Assembly (NCBI RefSeq): GCF_001426245.1
Contig: NZ_LMCM01000006.1
Span: 617,038-681,037, forward strand
DNA from: Phycicoccus sp. Root101
GTDB lineage: Bacteria > Actinomycetota > Actinomycetes > Actinomycetales > Dermatophilaceae
DNA length: 64,000 nt
Reading direction: 5' to 3'
The number at the start of each line of letters is the position of its first letter. Position 1 is the first letter of the stretch. The position numbers and the translations under genes were made by a program. The notes under the pieces are model-generated. The model was not told the origin of the DNA and made no database searches. It was given only the letters and a program-made list of their open reading frames with translations. Of this stretch, positions 27,469 through 35,648 are shown piece by piece.

Positions 27469-27999
27469 TCAGGCTCCTGCAACTCGATGCGCCTCACGGG
27501 CCCACGGGGTGCCTGTCGTGGTGGTCCAGCGCAGTTCTGTGAGCGCTCGTGCCACGTAGGTAAGCAGTTCACGTGTTGCCTCGTCGGTTGTACTCTGCTC
27601 GGCATCGTCGAGCGTGCGCTCGACGGCCGCGATGGCGCCGGCAATCGACGTCAGGGCCATCGCGCGGTCGCCTACGGCCGCGGCCAATGGTTCTAAACTC
27701 GTGTGCTGCGCCACAACGCATGTGCGGCCTTCGGGGGCGTGCCCCAGGGTCCGCATCCGTTCGGCAACGACATCAGCGAAGTCCGCTGCTGTACGGGCGA
27801 CTTCGTCCAAAAGGTCATGTGTGGCCTCTGCCTGCACCAAGGTCCAGTGCAGGTGCTTGGCTTGCGCCCGCAGCTCGACCAAGTCGATGAGTAGACACGC
27901 CAACTCCCCATTGGCTAGGCCAAACTCGGCTGGTTGTTGCGGCTGTGGCCGGCCGGAGCAGGCACTCCGGGTACGGCCAGGCGCCGATCCCTGTGACAT
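27469..27999 (-). CDS. Dps/ferritin-like stress protein
   Basis: The 176-residue protein has the Dps core: LLIDLVELRAQAKHLHWTLV (about residues 37-56; first ferroxidase His), LLDEVARTAADFADVVAERM (about 63-82; Asp and Glu ligands) and the ALG-x-PEGR turn. Helices 3 and 4 follow. Dps oligomers oxidise and store Fe2+ with H2O2 and shield DNA. The first 28 residues are a basic, Gln/Pro/Ser-rich tail that could bind DNA. It precedes the PAS-ANTAR gene on the same strand, consistent with an oxidative-stress theme. Confidence 0.82.
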   Translation of the reverse strand: MSQGSAPGRTRSACSGRPQPQQPAEFGLANGELACLLIDLVELRAQAKHLHWTLVQAEATHDLLDEVARTAADFADVVAERMRTLGHAPEGRTCVVAQHTSLEPLAAAVGDRAMALTSIAGAIAAVERTLDDAEQSTTDEATRELLTYVARALTELRWTTTTGTPWAREAHRVAGA

Positions 28000-28062
28000 G
28001 TCCCTCCCCGCGCTGTCATTTTCGACCGGTGGTGGAGCCAGATCGCGCTCCCTTCCTCGCGT

Positions 28063-29880
28063 TTAGTCCTGCTCCTTGTGGAATCGCACTCTCATTTCAC
28101 GGTCATGGACACTCGTTCCTTGCGGCAGCACCCCCACCTCGGTGTGAGCCCTCACGTACGCCTGGCCCAACTGAGAAGGATCCACAGCACGAATCACCAT
28201 GTCGGGGTCGGCCTGGAGCCCACCGGCCGGAGCGGCCTCGGGGTGGTGCAGGTCGAAGGCAGGTCGCTCCGAGCGGATGCGCGGGATGGTGTCGAAGTTG
28301 TGCCGCGGCGGCGGGCACGAGGTCGCCCACTCCAGCGAGGCGCCATAGCCCCACGGGTCGTCGGTCTCGACGAGCGGCGCGGTGCGCCACGTCTTCCAGA
28401 CGTTGTAGAGGAACGGCAGGGTGGAGGCCGCGAGCAGGAACGAGCCGTACGTGGACAGCTGGTTCTCCCACTGGAAGCCGTCCTCGGGCAGGTAGTCGGC
28501 GTACCGACGGGGCATGCCGTCGATGCCGAGCACGTGCTGGATGAGGAAGGTGATGTGGAAGCCGAAGAACAGCATCCAGAAGTGGATCTTGCCGAGCGTC
28601 TCGTCGAGCATCCGCCCGGTGAACTTCGGCCACCAGAAGTAGAACCCGGCGAACATCGCGAACACCACGGTGCCGAAGACGACGTAGTGGAAGTGCGCCA
28701 CCACGAAGTAGCTGTCGGAGAGGTGGAAGTCCAGGGCCGGGCTCGACAGGATGATGCCGGTCAGGCCACCGAAGAGGAACGTCACGAGGAAGCCGATGGC
28801 CCAGAGCATGGGCGTCTCGAACGAGAGCTTGCCGCCCCACATCGTGCCGATCCAGTTGAAGAACTTCACCCCCGTCGGCACGGCGATCAGCATCGTCATC
28901 ACCGCGAAGAACGGCAGGAGCACCTGGCCCGTCGCGTACATGTGGTGGGCCCAGACCGTCACCGACAGGGCCGCGATGCCGATCGTGGCGAAGACCAAGG
29001 TCTTGTAGCCGAAGATCGGCTTGCGCGAGAACACCGGCAGGATCTCGGAGATGATGCCGAAGAACGGCAGGGCGATGATGTAGACCTCTGGGTGCCCGAA
29101 GAACCAGAACAGGTGTTGCCACAGCATCGGCCCACCGTTCCCGGGGTCGAACACATGGGCACCGAACTTGCGGTCGGCACCGAGTGCCAGGAGCGCGGAG
29201 GCGAGCACCGGGAAGGCCATCAGCACCAGCAGCGAGGTGATGAGCACGTTCCACGTGAAGAGTGGCATCCGGAACATCGTCATGCCGGGCGCGCGCATGC
29301 AGATGATCGTGGTGATGAAGTTGACCGCACCGAGGATCGTGCCGAAGCCACCGAGGGCGAGGCCGAACACCCACAGGTCGCCGCCGAGGCCGGGGCTGTT
29401 GTAGGAGTCGGACAGCGGTGCGTAGGCGAACCAGCCGAACGAGGCGGCGCCGGTCGGCGTGAGGAAGCCGGCCGAGGCGATCAGGCCACCGAACAGGTAC
29501 AGCCAGTAGGCGAACATGTTCAGGCGCGGGAACGCGACGTCGGGGGCGCCGATCTGGATCGGCATGAGCGCGTTGGCGAAGCCGGCGAACAGCGGCGTCG
29601 CGAACAGCAGCAGCATGATCGTGCCGTGCATCGTGAACAGCTGGTTGTACTGGTCGGGGTTGTCCACGACCTGCAGGCCTGGCTCGAACAGCTCGGCGCG
29701 GATGAGCAGCGCCAGCACCCCGCCGAACATGAAGAAGATGAACGAGGTGATGAAGTAGAGGTTGCCGATCACCTTGTGGTCGGTGGTGGTCATCCACTTC
29801 ACGACCGTCTGGCCCTTGGTGAGACGGCTTGTCGCCGTCGCGTGCGTGGAACGGAAGTACGTCCCGGCCGTCCTTGTCAT
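28063..29880 (-). CDS. ctaD: Cytochrome c oxidase subunit I (CtaD), orphan copy
   Basis: The 605-residue protein has twelve helices and all cofactor ligands of an A-type heme-copper oxidase: heme-a His in FTMHGTIML, CuB His and the proton-channel Glu in [10 protein letters not shown], the CuB His pair VWAHHMY, and heme His residues in [10 protein letters not shown]-channel residues PDVAFPRLN are present. It catalyses O2 reduction and proton pumping in the cytoplasmic membrane. No ctaC, ctaE or ctaF is adjacent. The C-terminal 80 residues ([14 protein letters not shown]) match actinobacterial CtaD. ATG 29880 is used; the frame opens to 29940. Strong third-position G/C gives a spurious long antisense frame. 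Confidence 0.93.
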   Translation of the reverse strand: MTRTAGTYFRSTHATATSRLTKGQTVVKWMTTTDHKVIGNLYFITSFIFFMFGGVLALLIRAELFEPGLQVVDNPDQYNQLFTMHGTIMLLLFATPLFAGFANALMPIQIGAPDVAFPRLNMFAYWLYLFGGLIASAGFLTPTGAASFGWFAYAPLSDSYNSPGLGGDLWVFGLALGGFGTILGAVNFITTIICMRAPGMTMFRMPLFTWNVLITSLLVLMAFPVLASALLALGADRKFGAHVFDPGNGGPMLWQHLFWFFGHPEVYIIALPFFGIISEILPVFSRKPIFGYKTLVFATIGIAALSVTVWAHHMYATGQVLLPFFAVMTMLIAVPTGVKFFNWIGTMWGGKLSFETPMLWAIGFLVTFLFGGLTGIILSSPALDFHLSDSYFVVAHFHYVVFGTVVFAMFAGFYFWWPKFTGRMLDETLGKIHFWMLFFGFHITFLIQHVLGIDGMPRRYADYLPEDGFQWENQLSTYGSFLLAASTLPFLYNVWKTWRTAPLVETDDPWGYGASLEWATSCPPPRHNFDTIPRIRSERPAFDLHHPEAAPAGGLQADPDMVIRAVDPSQLGQAYVRAHTEVGVLPQGTSVHDREMRVRFHKEQD

Positions 29881-30547
29881 GGTGCCCCTGCCGCCGTCCT
29901 CCACCTGAACGGGAGCCGCAAACCGACTTCCTGGAGCCATATCGGTGACTTATGCAACGCGCGCCCCAGCGAGCGTCAACGAAGCGGCGGTACCTAGTCG
30001 GTCTTCGCCAAACAGCGCACTTGCGACCGTTGCATCCTCACAGACCATGCGCTCCTTGCCGACTTTGGTGCCCCAACCGCCGAAGATCTGGCCGTGTTCA
30101 TCCCCAGCGGACGTCACGCAGACCAACTCCTAGAATCGAAGCCTCGAAGGCGAAGACCAGTTCAGTAACGGAGCCATCAATGCAAGGTCCGCTTTCGTGT
30201 GCTGAAGGGTTTCGCTGACCAAGGAACCGTTGCACGCCAGTTACGGCATGCACATCGGTCAAGGGACTGTCCCTCCGCTCAAGGCACCCACGTGGCGCCT
30301 GAGCCAGCGGCGCCGCTTGGTTTGGGTGGCCCTGCCGCCGGCGGGTTCCAATATGTGAATGTCCGCTGATTCCGGGGCCCAACCGGTAGCTATCTTGGGG
30401 CTTCCAGCGCGAAGGACTACGTCGATGCAAGGTGGCTGGCGAGCACGCGAGATGCCGAAGCGCATCGCTTGACTCTGCTGACGCCGGGGCCCCGCCGTAT
30501 GAGACAAGCGGAACCCCGGCGAGGCCAAAGGTTGCGAGATGCAGCTG
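29881..30547. other. Intergenic region upstream of ctaD, no gene recognised
   Basis: About 670 bp with no supported frame. It contains the ctaD promoter region and the space downstream of the exported hydrolase gene. Confidence 0.45.
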
Positions 30548-31402
30548 TCAGTTTCGTGCCGCCGCTTCGATGACTCGCGCGATGGGATCGGGGAAGCTGA
30601 GCATGGATGCGTGCGGCGCAGGGATGGCGGTGATGTGAGCGTGAGCGCGCTGAGCCATGAAGTACTGGGACGCAGGCGGAATAGCGGTGTCCTTGGTGCC
30701 GATGACGTCCCAACTCGGGATGGTCTGCCAAGCCGCGGCTGATGCGGGCTCGGTGAGTGCGCTTTGCGCGATGGGTCGCTGCACTGCTGCCAGGGCGAGC
30801 GCTTCGCGGGCGGAGACCTTGTAGCCGGTGAACAGGGACCTGTACTTCGCCGGGTCGACGTACAGGTCGATGCCTGTACTGCCGTCTGGGAGGACGAAAG
30901 GCCGTGTCACGAGGGCCTCTCCAAACTTGCTGCCGGGGAACTTGTTTGTCAGTTCAGCCGCGTTCTCGCCGGGCAGCGGAATCTGGGCGTCGACAAACAC
31001 CAGGCTCTTGACCTTCGCGTCGCCGGCAGCAGCCACCGAGATCAGCATTCCGCCGTAGGAATGGCCGACCAAGACGACACTGCCCTGAATCGAATCCACC
31101 AGTGCCTTGAGGTTCGCCGAGTCGCTGGCCACCCCACGCAGTGGGTTGGCGAAGGCGATCACGGGGTAGCCACGCCGTTGTAGGCGCTCAATGACGCCGA
31201 GCCAGGAGGAGGACTCCGCATCGGCCCCGTGAACCAGGACGATCGTTGGCTGGTCCCCGGGGGCGATCGTCGCCACGGCGTGCGGTGCGAAGCGGTCGGA
31301 GGCAGTTGTGGCGGTCTGGGATGAGGCTGGCGCGAACGGCAGCAGCACAACGGCGAGAAGGAGGGCGCCGAGGTAGCGGGCAGTGCGGGGAGTATGTGTC
31401 AT
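30548..31402 (-). CDS. Alpha/beta hydrolase of the GHSYGG family (paralogue 2, Sec-exported)
   Basis: The 284-residue protein has an N-terminal Sec signal (YLGALLLAVVLLPFAPASS, about residues 9-27). The hydrolase part has LVHGADAESSSW, NPLRGV, the GHSYGG elbow (Ser near 133), QRPIAQSAL and a C-terminal His (PHASMLSFP). Catalysis would occur outside the membrane. GAAGGATC precedes ATG 31402. It is the last gene of the minus-strand run that starts with the LysR gene at 35392. The substrate is unknown. Confidence 0.85.
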   Translation of the reverse strand: MTHTPRTARYLGALLLAVVLLPFAPASSQTATTASDRFAPHAVATIAPGDQPTIVLVHGADAESSSWLGVIERLQRRGYPVIAFANPLRGVASDSANLKALVDSIQGSVVLVGHSYGGMLISVAAAGDAKVKSLVFVDAQIPLPGENAAELTNKFPGSKFGEALVTRPFVLPDGSTGIDLYVDPAKYRSLFTGYKVSAREALALAAVQRPIAQSALTEPASAAAWQTIPSWDVIGTKDTAIPPASQYFMAQRAHAHITAIPAPHASMLSFPDPIARVIEAAARN

Positions 31403-31611
31403 GGGTGATCCTTCGTTGGGAGAGAGGAAGCTCGACCAGAGCCTGTGGTGGGTAGAAGCTGCGCCTAGTTGTCGCCGCCGCCCTGAAACAATCGGGCTGA
31501 TGACGTCCAACACGGGCCATGAACCGGTCAGGTGACGTCCGTGACGGGCGGCCTACAGGGCTGGGCCCACTACGAGGGCGTCGTGCCTGGCTGCGAAAGA
31601 AGCCGGATCCG

Positions 31612-32226
31612 TCAATGCGCGGTTTGCGGGGCCAGTCGTGCCGCGACCTCAGTCACGCGCTTGCCTTGGTATCGGGCAGCGGTGAGGACGGCGTCGTTGG
31701 GCGGCTGACCGTCCCCGCTCGCCCACGATGTGCCGTATGGGTTGCCGCCCGCCGCGAACAGAAGCGGGTCGGTGTAGCCGGGTGCCACGATCAGGCACCC
31801 CCAGTGGTAGAGCACGTTGTTGATGGCCAGGATGGTCGACTCCTGCCCGCCGTGGTCATTTTGCGCCGACGTGAAGGTGGTCGCCGGCTTGTCGGCCATG
31901 ACGCCTGCGAACCACAGTGAACCGCTGCGGTCCATGAACTGTTTGAGTTGGGCTGACGGCAGCCCGAAACGTGTGGGACTGCCAAACGCGTACGCGTTAG
32001 CCCACTCCAGGTCGCTGAGGTCCGCCTCGCTCACAGAGTCGCGTGTGGCATCGACATAGGAGCGCCACGCGGGGTTGGCGTCGATCGCCTCCTCACCGGC
32101 GAGCTCGGGGACGCGACGTACACGTACCTCTGCGCCGGCCTCAGTCGCCCCTTCGGCCAGGGCGTCTGCCAAGCGGTGGACCGAACCGGTGGCGGAGTAA
32201 TAGATGACGGCGAGGCGCACATTCAT
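31612..32226 (-). CDS. WrbA-like NAD(P)H:quinone oxidoreductase
   Basis: The 204-residue flavodoxin-fold protein binds FMN through YYSATGSVHRLA (about residues 8-19), the GSPTRFG loop (about 80-86) and TSAQNDHGGQEST (about 117-129), as in WrbA. The family performs two-electron reduction of quinones and limits radical cycling in the cytosol. ATG 32226 is chosen; a GTG at 32235 also opens the frame. It follows the paralogue-3 hydrolase by ten bases on the same strand, so the two are probably cotranscribed. Confidence 0.88.
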   Translation of the reverse strand: MNVRLAVIYYSATGSVHRLADALAEGATEAGAEVRVRRVPELAGEEAIDANPAWRSYVDATRDSVSEADLSDLEWANAYAFGSPTRFGLPSAQLKQFMDRSGSLWFAGVMADKPATTFTSAQNDHGGQESTILAINNVLYHWGCLIVAPGYTDPLLFAAGGNPYGTSWASGDGQPPNDAVLTAARYQGKRVTEVAARLAPQTAH

Positions 32227-32236
32227 GTTTCGCACC

Positions 32237-32986
32237 TCAACTCTTCGAGTCTTCGTCGGTGCTGGCTCTGACCGCGTCGAGGATGACGTCGGCGACAGCT
32301 TTTGGCTGCGACATCATGATCACATGCGAGCCGTCGACTTCAGTGATGCTGGCACCAGCCCGCTCGGCCATAGCACGAACGACGTCGCTGCCAGCCGCAG
32401 TGTCCTTGGTCGAGACGACTGCCCAGCTGCGGACCCGCTTCCATGCCGGAGGGCCGGACGGCTCAGTGAATGCCGCTTCCGCAACCGGACGCTGAGTGAC
32501 CGCCATCACGTCGGTGACCTGGCGCGGCAGGTCGCCAGCGAAGGCGTCGTGGAATGCGGCCGGATTGATAGCGAACTCAGTCGCGCTGCCACCTTCGCTG
32601 GTTGGGTACGTCAAAGCGACCAGTGCGGAGTTCAGCACGCTGTCCTTGGAGTCGCCGACCCGTTGGCCAAGCACCTCGCCCTCGTCCGGGGCAAAGCCGG
32701 CGACGAAGACGAGCCCGACGACGTTGTCTACGTGAGTGGCAGCGTTGCTGATGACCGCGCCACCGTAAGAGTGACCGACGGCGATGACGGGTGCCTGGAT
32801 CTGCCGAAGTGCGCTTGCGACATAGCGCGCGTCCTCCGCGATGCCCCGAAGAGGGTTGGCGACGGAAGTGACGGTCACCCCAGCGGCTTGGAGGAAGGTA
32901 ACAACGTCATTCCAGCCGGAGTTGTCGGCGAAGGCACCGTGGACAAGTGCCACGTGGGGAGCGGCGCCATTAGTCGTGTTTGTCAT
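32237..32986 (-). CDS. Alpha/beta hydrolase of the GHSYGG family (paralogue 3, cytosolic)
   Basis: The 249-residue protein has LVHGAFADNSGW (about 14-25), NPLRGIA, the GHSYGG elbow (Ser near 79), FAPDEGEVLGQ, QRPVAEAAF and the catalytic His in GSHVIMMSQP. It is very similar to paralogue 1 at 19550-20293, suggesting a fairly recent duplication between the modules. There is no signal peptide. It sits ten bases before the WrbA gene, tying ester or lactone hydrolysis to quinone reduction by position. Confidence 0.87.
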   Translation of the reverse strand: MTNTTNGAAPHVALVHGAFADNSGWNDVVTFLQAAGVTVTSVANPLRGIAEDARYVASALRQIQAPVIAVGHSYGGAVISNAATHVDNVVGLVFVAGFAPDEGEVLGQRVGDSKDSVLNSALVALTYPTSEGGSATEFAINPAAFHDAFAGDLPRQVTDVMAVTQRPVAEAAFTEPSGPPAWKRVRSWAVVSTKDTAAGSDVVRAMAERAGASITEVDGSHVIMMSQPKAVADVILDAVRASTDEDSKS

Positions 32987-33159
32987 GATGTTCTCTGCTC
33001 CTGATGTGTGTGCGTGGTTACTGATGCGAGCGGCCGGCTCTCCGCTGCCCGCGGTCTCGTCAGTCTCCGTAAGAAGGGTGGGGACATCCGCGAGGTCGGG
33101 GCATCGCGCTCAGGCTTGCCTCTTGCTTTGCCGTGCGCGTCGGGGTACGTCTAATGTCC

Positions 33160-34116
33160 TTATTCGCTGTGCAGGGCGGTTCGCAGGACAGCCACGGCCT
33201 GCGTCATCGCGCCTTGGGCAGCTTGAGTCGATCGGAGTGGGTTCAAGCCAACGAAGTCGTGAATCGCCGCCTGGTAGCGCACCGCGACCACCGGGACCCC
33301 TGCGCGGCGGAGCTTTTGGGCGTATGCCTCACCTTCGTCCCGCAAAACGTCTGCCTCACCCACGATGATGAGCGCTGGTGGGAGGCCGGCGAGCTGCTCG
33401 AGGCTGGCCTGCAGCGGCGACGCCGTTGGCTCCTTGCGCTGGGCAGGGTCGTCGATGTACTGGTCCCAGAACCATTGCATGGTGTCCCGCCGCAAGAAGT
33501 AGCCCTCGGCGAACTGGTGAGAGGACGGGGTGTCGAAGGTGGCGTCCGTGACCGGGTAGAACAGCACCTGCTGCACGAAGTGCACGCCCCCGCGCTCCTT
33601 GGCCAGCAGCGTGGTTGCAGCCGCCATGTTTCCACCGACGGAGTCCCCCACGATCGCATACCGGGAGATGTCGAAGTTCTGCTCGGCGCCCGACTTGGTG
33701 ACCCATTGAGCAACCGCGAAGATCTCCTCGATGGCCGTCGGGTACTTCGCCTCAGGCGAAAGGCTGTAGTCGGGAAAGACCACGGCAGCGTGGGCGCCGA
33801 CCGCAAGTTCCCTCATCAGTCGGTCGTGAGTTGGCTTGCCGCCGAAGACCCATCCGAGCCCGTGGATGTGCAGGATGACCGGGAGGGGCCCGTGGGCGCC
33901 GGGAGGCCGTACGATCCGGATGCTTACGTCGCCATTCGGACCGGGAACCAAGAGGTCGCTGGTGTCGGCGGAAGGAGCGTCAATCGGTTCGGACTGCATC
34001 GCGGTGATCGCTTCGCGAACCTGATCGATGGGCAGCTGGTGTGTGAAGGGCGGGCTGGCGTTGGCGTCGGCGAAGGCCTGGGCCGCCTCTTCGAGCTCGA
34101 CTCTGTTGCTGGGCAT
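33160..34116 (-). CDS. Hormone-sensitive-lipase-type esterase
   Basis: The 318-residue cytosolic esterase has the HSL oxyanion region HIHGLGWVFGG (HGGG variant, about 83-93), the nucleophile elbow GDSVGG (Ser near 163), Asp in EADVLRDEG (about 255) and His in IHDF (about 285). The family hydrolyses short-chain esters. ATG 34116 has AAGGAG upstream; the longer frame to 34398 is not supported. It lies directly downstream of the LysR gene on the same strand, 250 bases away, and is a likely target. Confidence 0.87.
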   Translation of the reverse strand: MPSNRVELEEAAQAFADANASPPFTHQLPIDQVREAITAMQSEPIDAPSADTSDLLVPGPNGDVSIRIVRPPGAHGPLPVILHIHGLGWVFGGKPTHDRLMRELAVGAHAAVVFPDYSLSPEAKYPTAIEEIFAVAQWVTKSGAEQNFDISRYAIVGDSVGGNMAAATTLLAKERGGVHFVQQVLFYPVTDATFDTPSSHQFAEGYFLRRDTMQWFWDQYIDDPAQRKEPTASPLQASLEQLAGLPPALIIVGEADVLRDEGEAYAQKLRRAGVPVVAVRYQAAIHDFVGLNPLRSTQAAQGAMTQAVAVLRTALHSE

Positions 34117-34366
34117 CGGCTCTGCTCCTTGATCGTTCGACGGGGTCACCGCCCCGCCTGCACGAACGTGCTTGCCTCGATCTCGTGGGGCGAGCGGGAC
34201 GTGAGCACAGGGTGTTCGCTCTGGGCTGCGCAGCCATCGGTCGATTGACTGCAGCTGATGCAACACGCCTGCGCTGCGATGCCGAAAGAATCGCTCCCAG
34301 CCATGGCACGGTCCGCGCGCCCCGCACGTGCAGGTGCACAGATCCGTGGACGTTGCCTCGGCTGAC

Positions 34367-35392
34367 CTAAGGTCGCCTCTCCCAGTCTCGATCGACATCG
34401 ATCAAGGGCAGGAGATGCATCTGGATCGCGCCTCGGTCGACCCATGCGCAAGCTATCTCCATGTACCACGGCGGCTCGAAAGAGCGGTATTCCAACATGC
34501 CGCCGAGGGCGATGGTGAGGGCACGGTTCAGGGGAGCCATTGCGTTCAGTTCCACCGCTTTGTGTGCCATCGCCTCCAACGCTCGCACGACGACGGGCAC
34601 GGTGATGACAGCGCCTAGTGCAGGCTCTCGGTTGCCGAACAGGTTCTCGATTGCGTAGTCATACGAGATTGACGAGTACTTACGCTCGAAGATGATGACA
34701 GGGCCGTCGAACGATGCCGACTGTCCACGCGCGACCGGTCTGCCTTTAGCTGGCGCATGGCCCGGAGAGAAGCCGGCCAGGACGTCTTCGCGTAAGAGGC
34801 CATGCCACACAATTCCTGGGGTTGCTTGCCGCTCCAGCAAGTAGGTCCAGGTGATGGCGGCGTCGACCGACCCATCGAGTAGGCGCCGCATTGCCTCAGC
34901 CTGTTTGGTGATGGTCGTGACTATCTGAAGGGTCGGATGTTTGTGCTGGACCGTCTCAAGCAGCGCCTCGGTGGACGTCTCGACCCCGGTGACAAGCGCA
35001 ACCCGAAGCTCGGCCTCCCCGCCGGCAGCGAAACGCGTTGCCGTCACAGCGGAACGGCTTTCCTCGAGCATCCGCAAGCCCCACTTCAGCAGCTCGGTCC
35101 CGGCGGCCGTCAGGGTGACGTGTCGTGTGCTTCGCTCAAGCAGCTCGACGCGCAGCTCCCGTTCGAGTGTCTTTATCTGTTGCGACAAACCGGACGTCGA
35201 AAGCCGCAACCGCTCGGCGGCGCGAGAGTAGCTGAGGGTCTGGGCGACGGTGACGAAGTACAGCACCCGCCGTAGATCGAGGACAGAGTTCGGTAGTACG
35301 CCTTCGGGCACAGCGTCGTTGTCGACGCGGCGAGAGCTGTGCCCAGTCGTGGCGTCTGCGCGCCTTGGTGCAGCGTTCGGATCGGATCCCAT
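34367..35392 (-). CDS. LysR-family transcriptional regulator
   Basis: The 341-residue protein has the LysR winged helix at about residues 40-100 (LRRVLYFVTVAQTLSYSRAAERL, then STSGLSQQIKTLERELRVELLER), a linker helix, and a periplasmic-binding-like effector domain from about 125 (LRVALVTGVETS). The helix-turn-helix is preceded by about 38 extra residues. It is divergent from two LuxR ATPase genes and heads the minus-strand run of esterase, hydrolase, WrbA and exported hydrolase. LysR proteins bind promoters as tetramers and respond to a small molecule, perhaps a hydrolase product. Confidence 0.88.
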   Translation of the reverse strand: MGSDPNAAPRRADATTGHSSRRVDNDAVPEGVLPNSVLDLRRVLYFVTVAQTLSYSRAAERLRLSTSGLSQQIKTLERELRVELLERSTRHVTLTAAGTELLKWGLRMLEESRSAVTATRFAAGGEAELRVALVTGVETSTEALLETVQHKHPTLQIVTTITKQAEAMRRLLDGSVDAAITWTYLLERQATPGIVWHGLLREDVLAGFSPGHAPAKGRPVARGQSASFDGPVIIFERKYSSISYDYAIENLFGNREPALGAVITVPVVVRALEAMAHKAVELNAMAPLNRALTIALGGMLEYRSFEPPWYMEIACAWVDRGAIQMHLLPLIDVDRDWERRP

Positions 35393-35533
35393 GGCAGTCG
35401 CCGACCTCCTGTCCGTCCTTAAGGATGGGCGGACGGACCAAACGCGTCAACGTGCCTGGGTTTAGGCGCCCGGGCAGCCACGCTTGGTCAAGGAGGTTTC
35501 CGAGCGACGGACTGGGCCTTCGACTATGTAGCG

Positions 35534-35551
35534 CTTCTTAACAATGTGAAG
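35534..35551. promoter_or_regulatory. Interrupted inverted repeat CTTC-N10-GAAG in the LysR/LuxR divergent region
   Basis: The repeat lies in the 256-bp space between the LysR gene (minus) and the first LuxR gene (plus), in an AT-richer patch. It is short, and LysR boxes are often T-N11-A, so the assignment is weak and positional only. Confidence 0.3.
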
Positions 35552-35648
35552 AGATTCGCCGTGGACTGGGCCGGTGGATCGGCCGACGATGCAGCTTAGG
35601 CGACCGCGCGCTGACGGGAGAGGCGTCCCTCGAACTTAGGAGGTGTGT

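Noticed and set aside
28078-29997. 639-residue open frame antisense to ctaD
   Set aside because: Arg/Glu/His-rich shadow caused by strong third-position G/C in ctaD; no family motif or RBS.
33133-34248. 371-residue plus-strand ORF opposite the HSL esterase
   Set aside because: Antisense to a gene with a full catalytic triad; a shadow frame.
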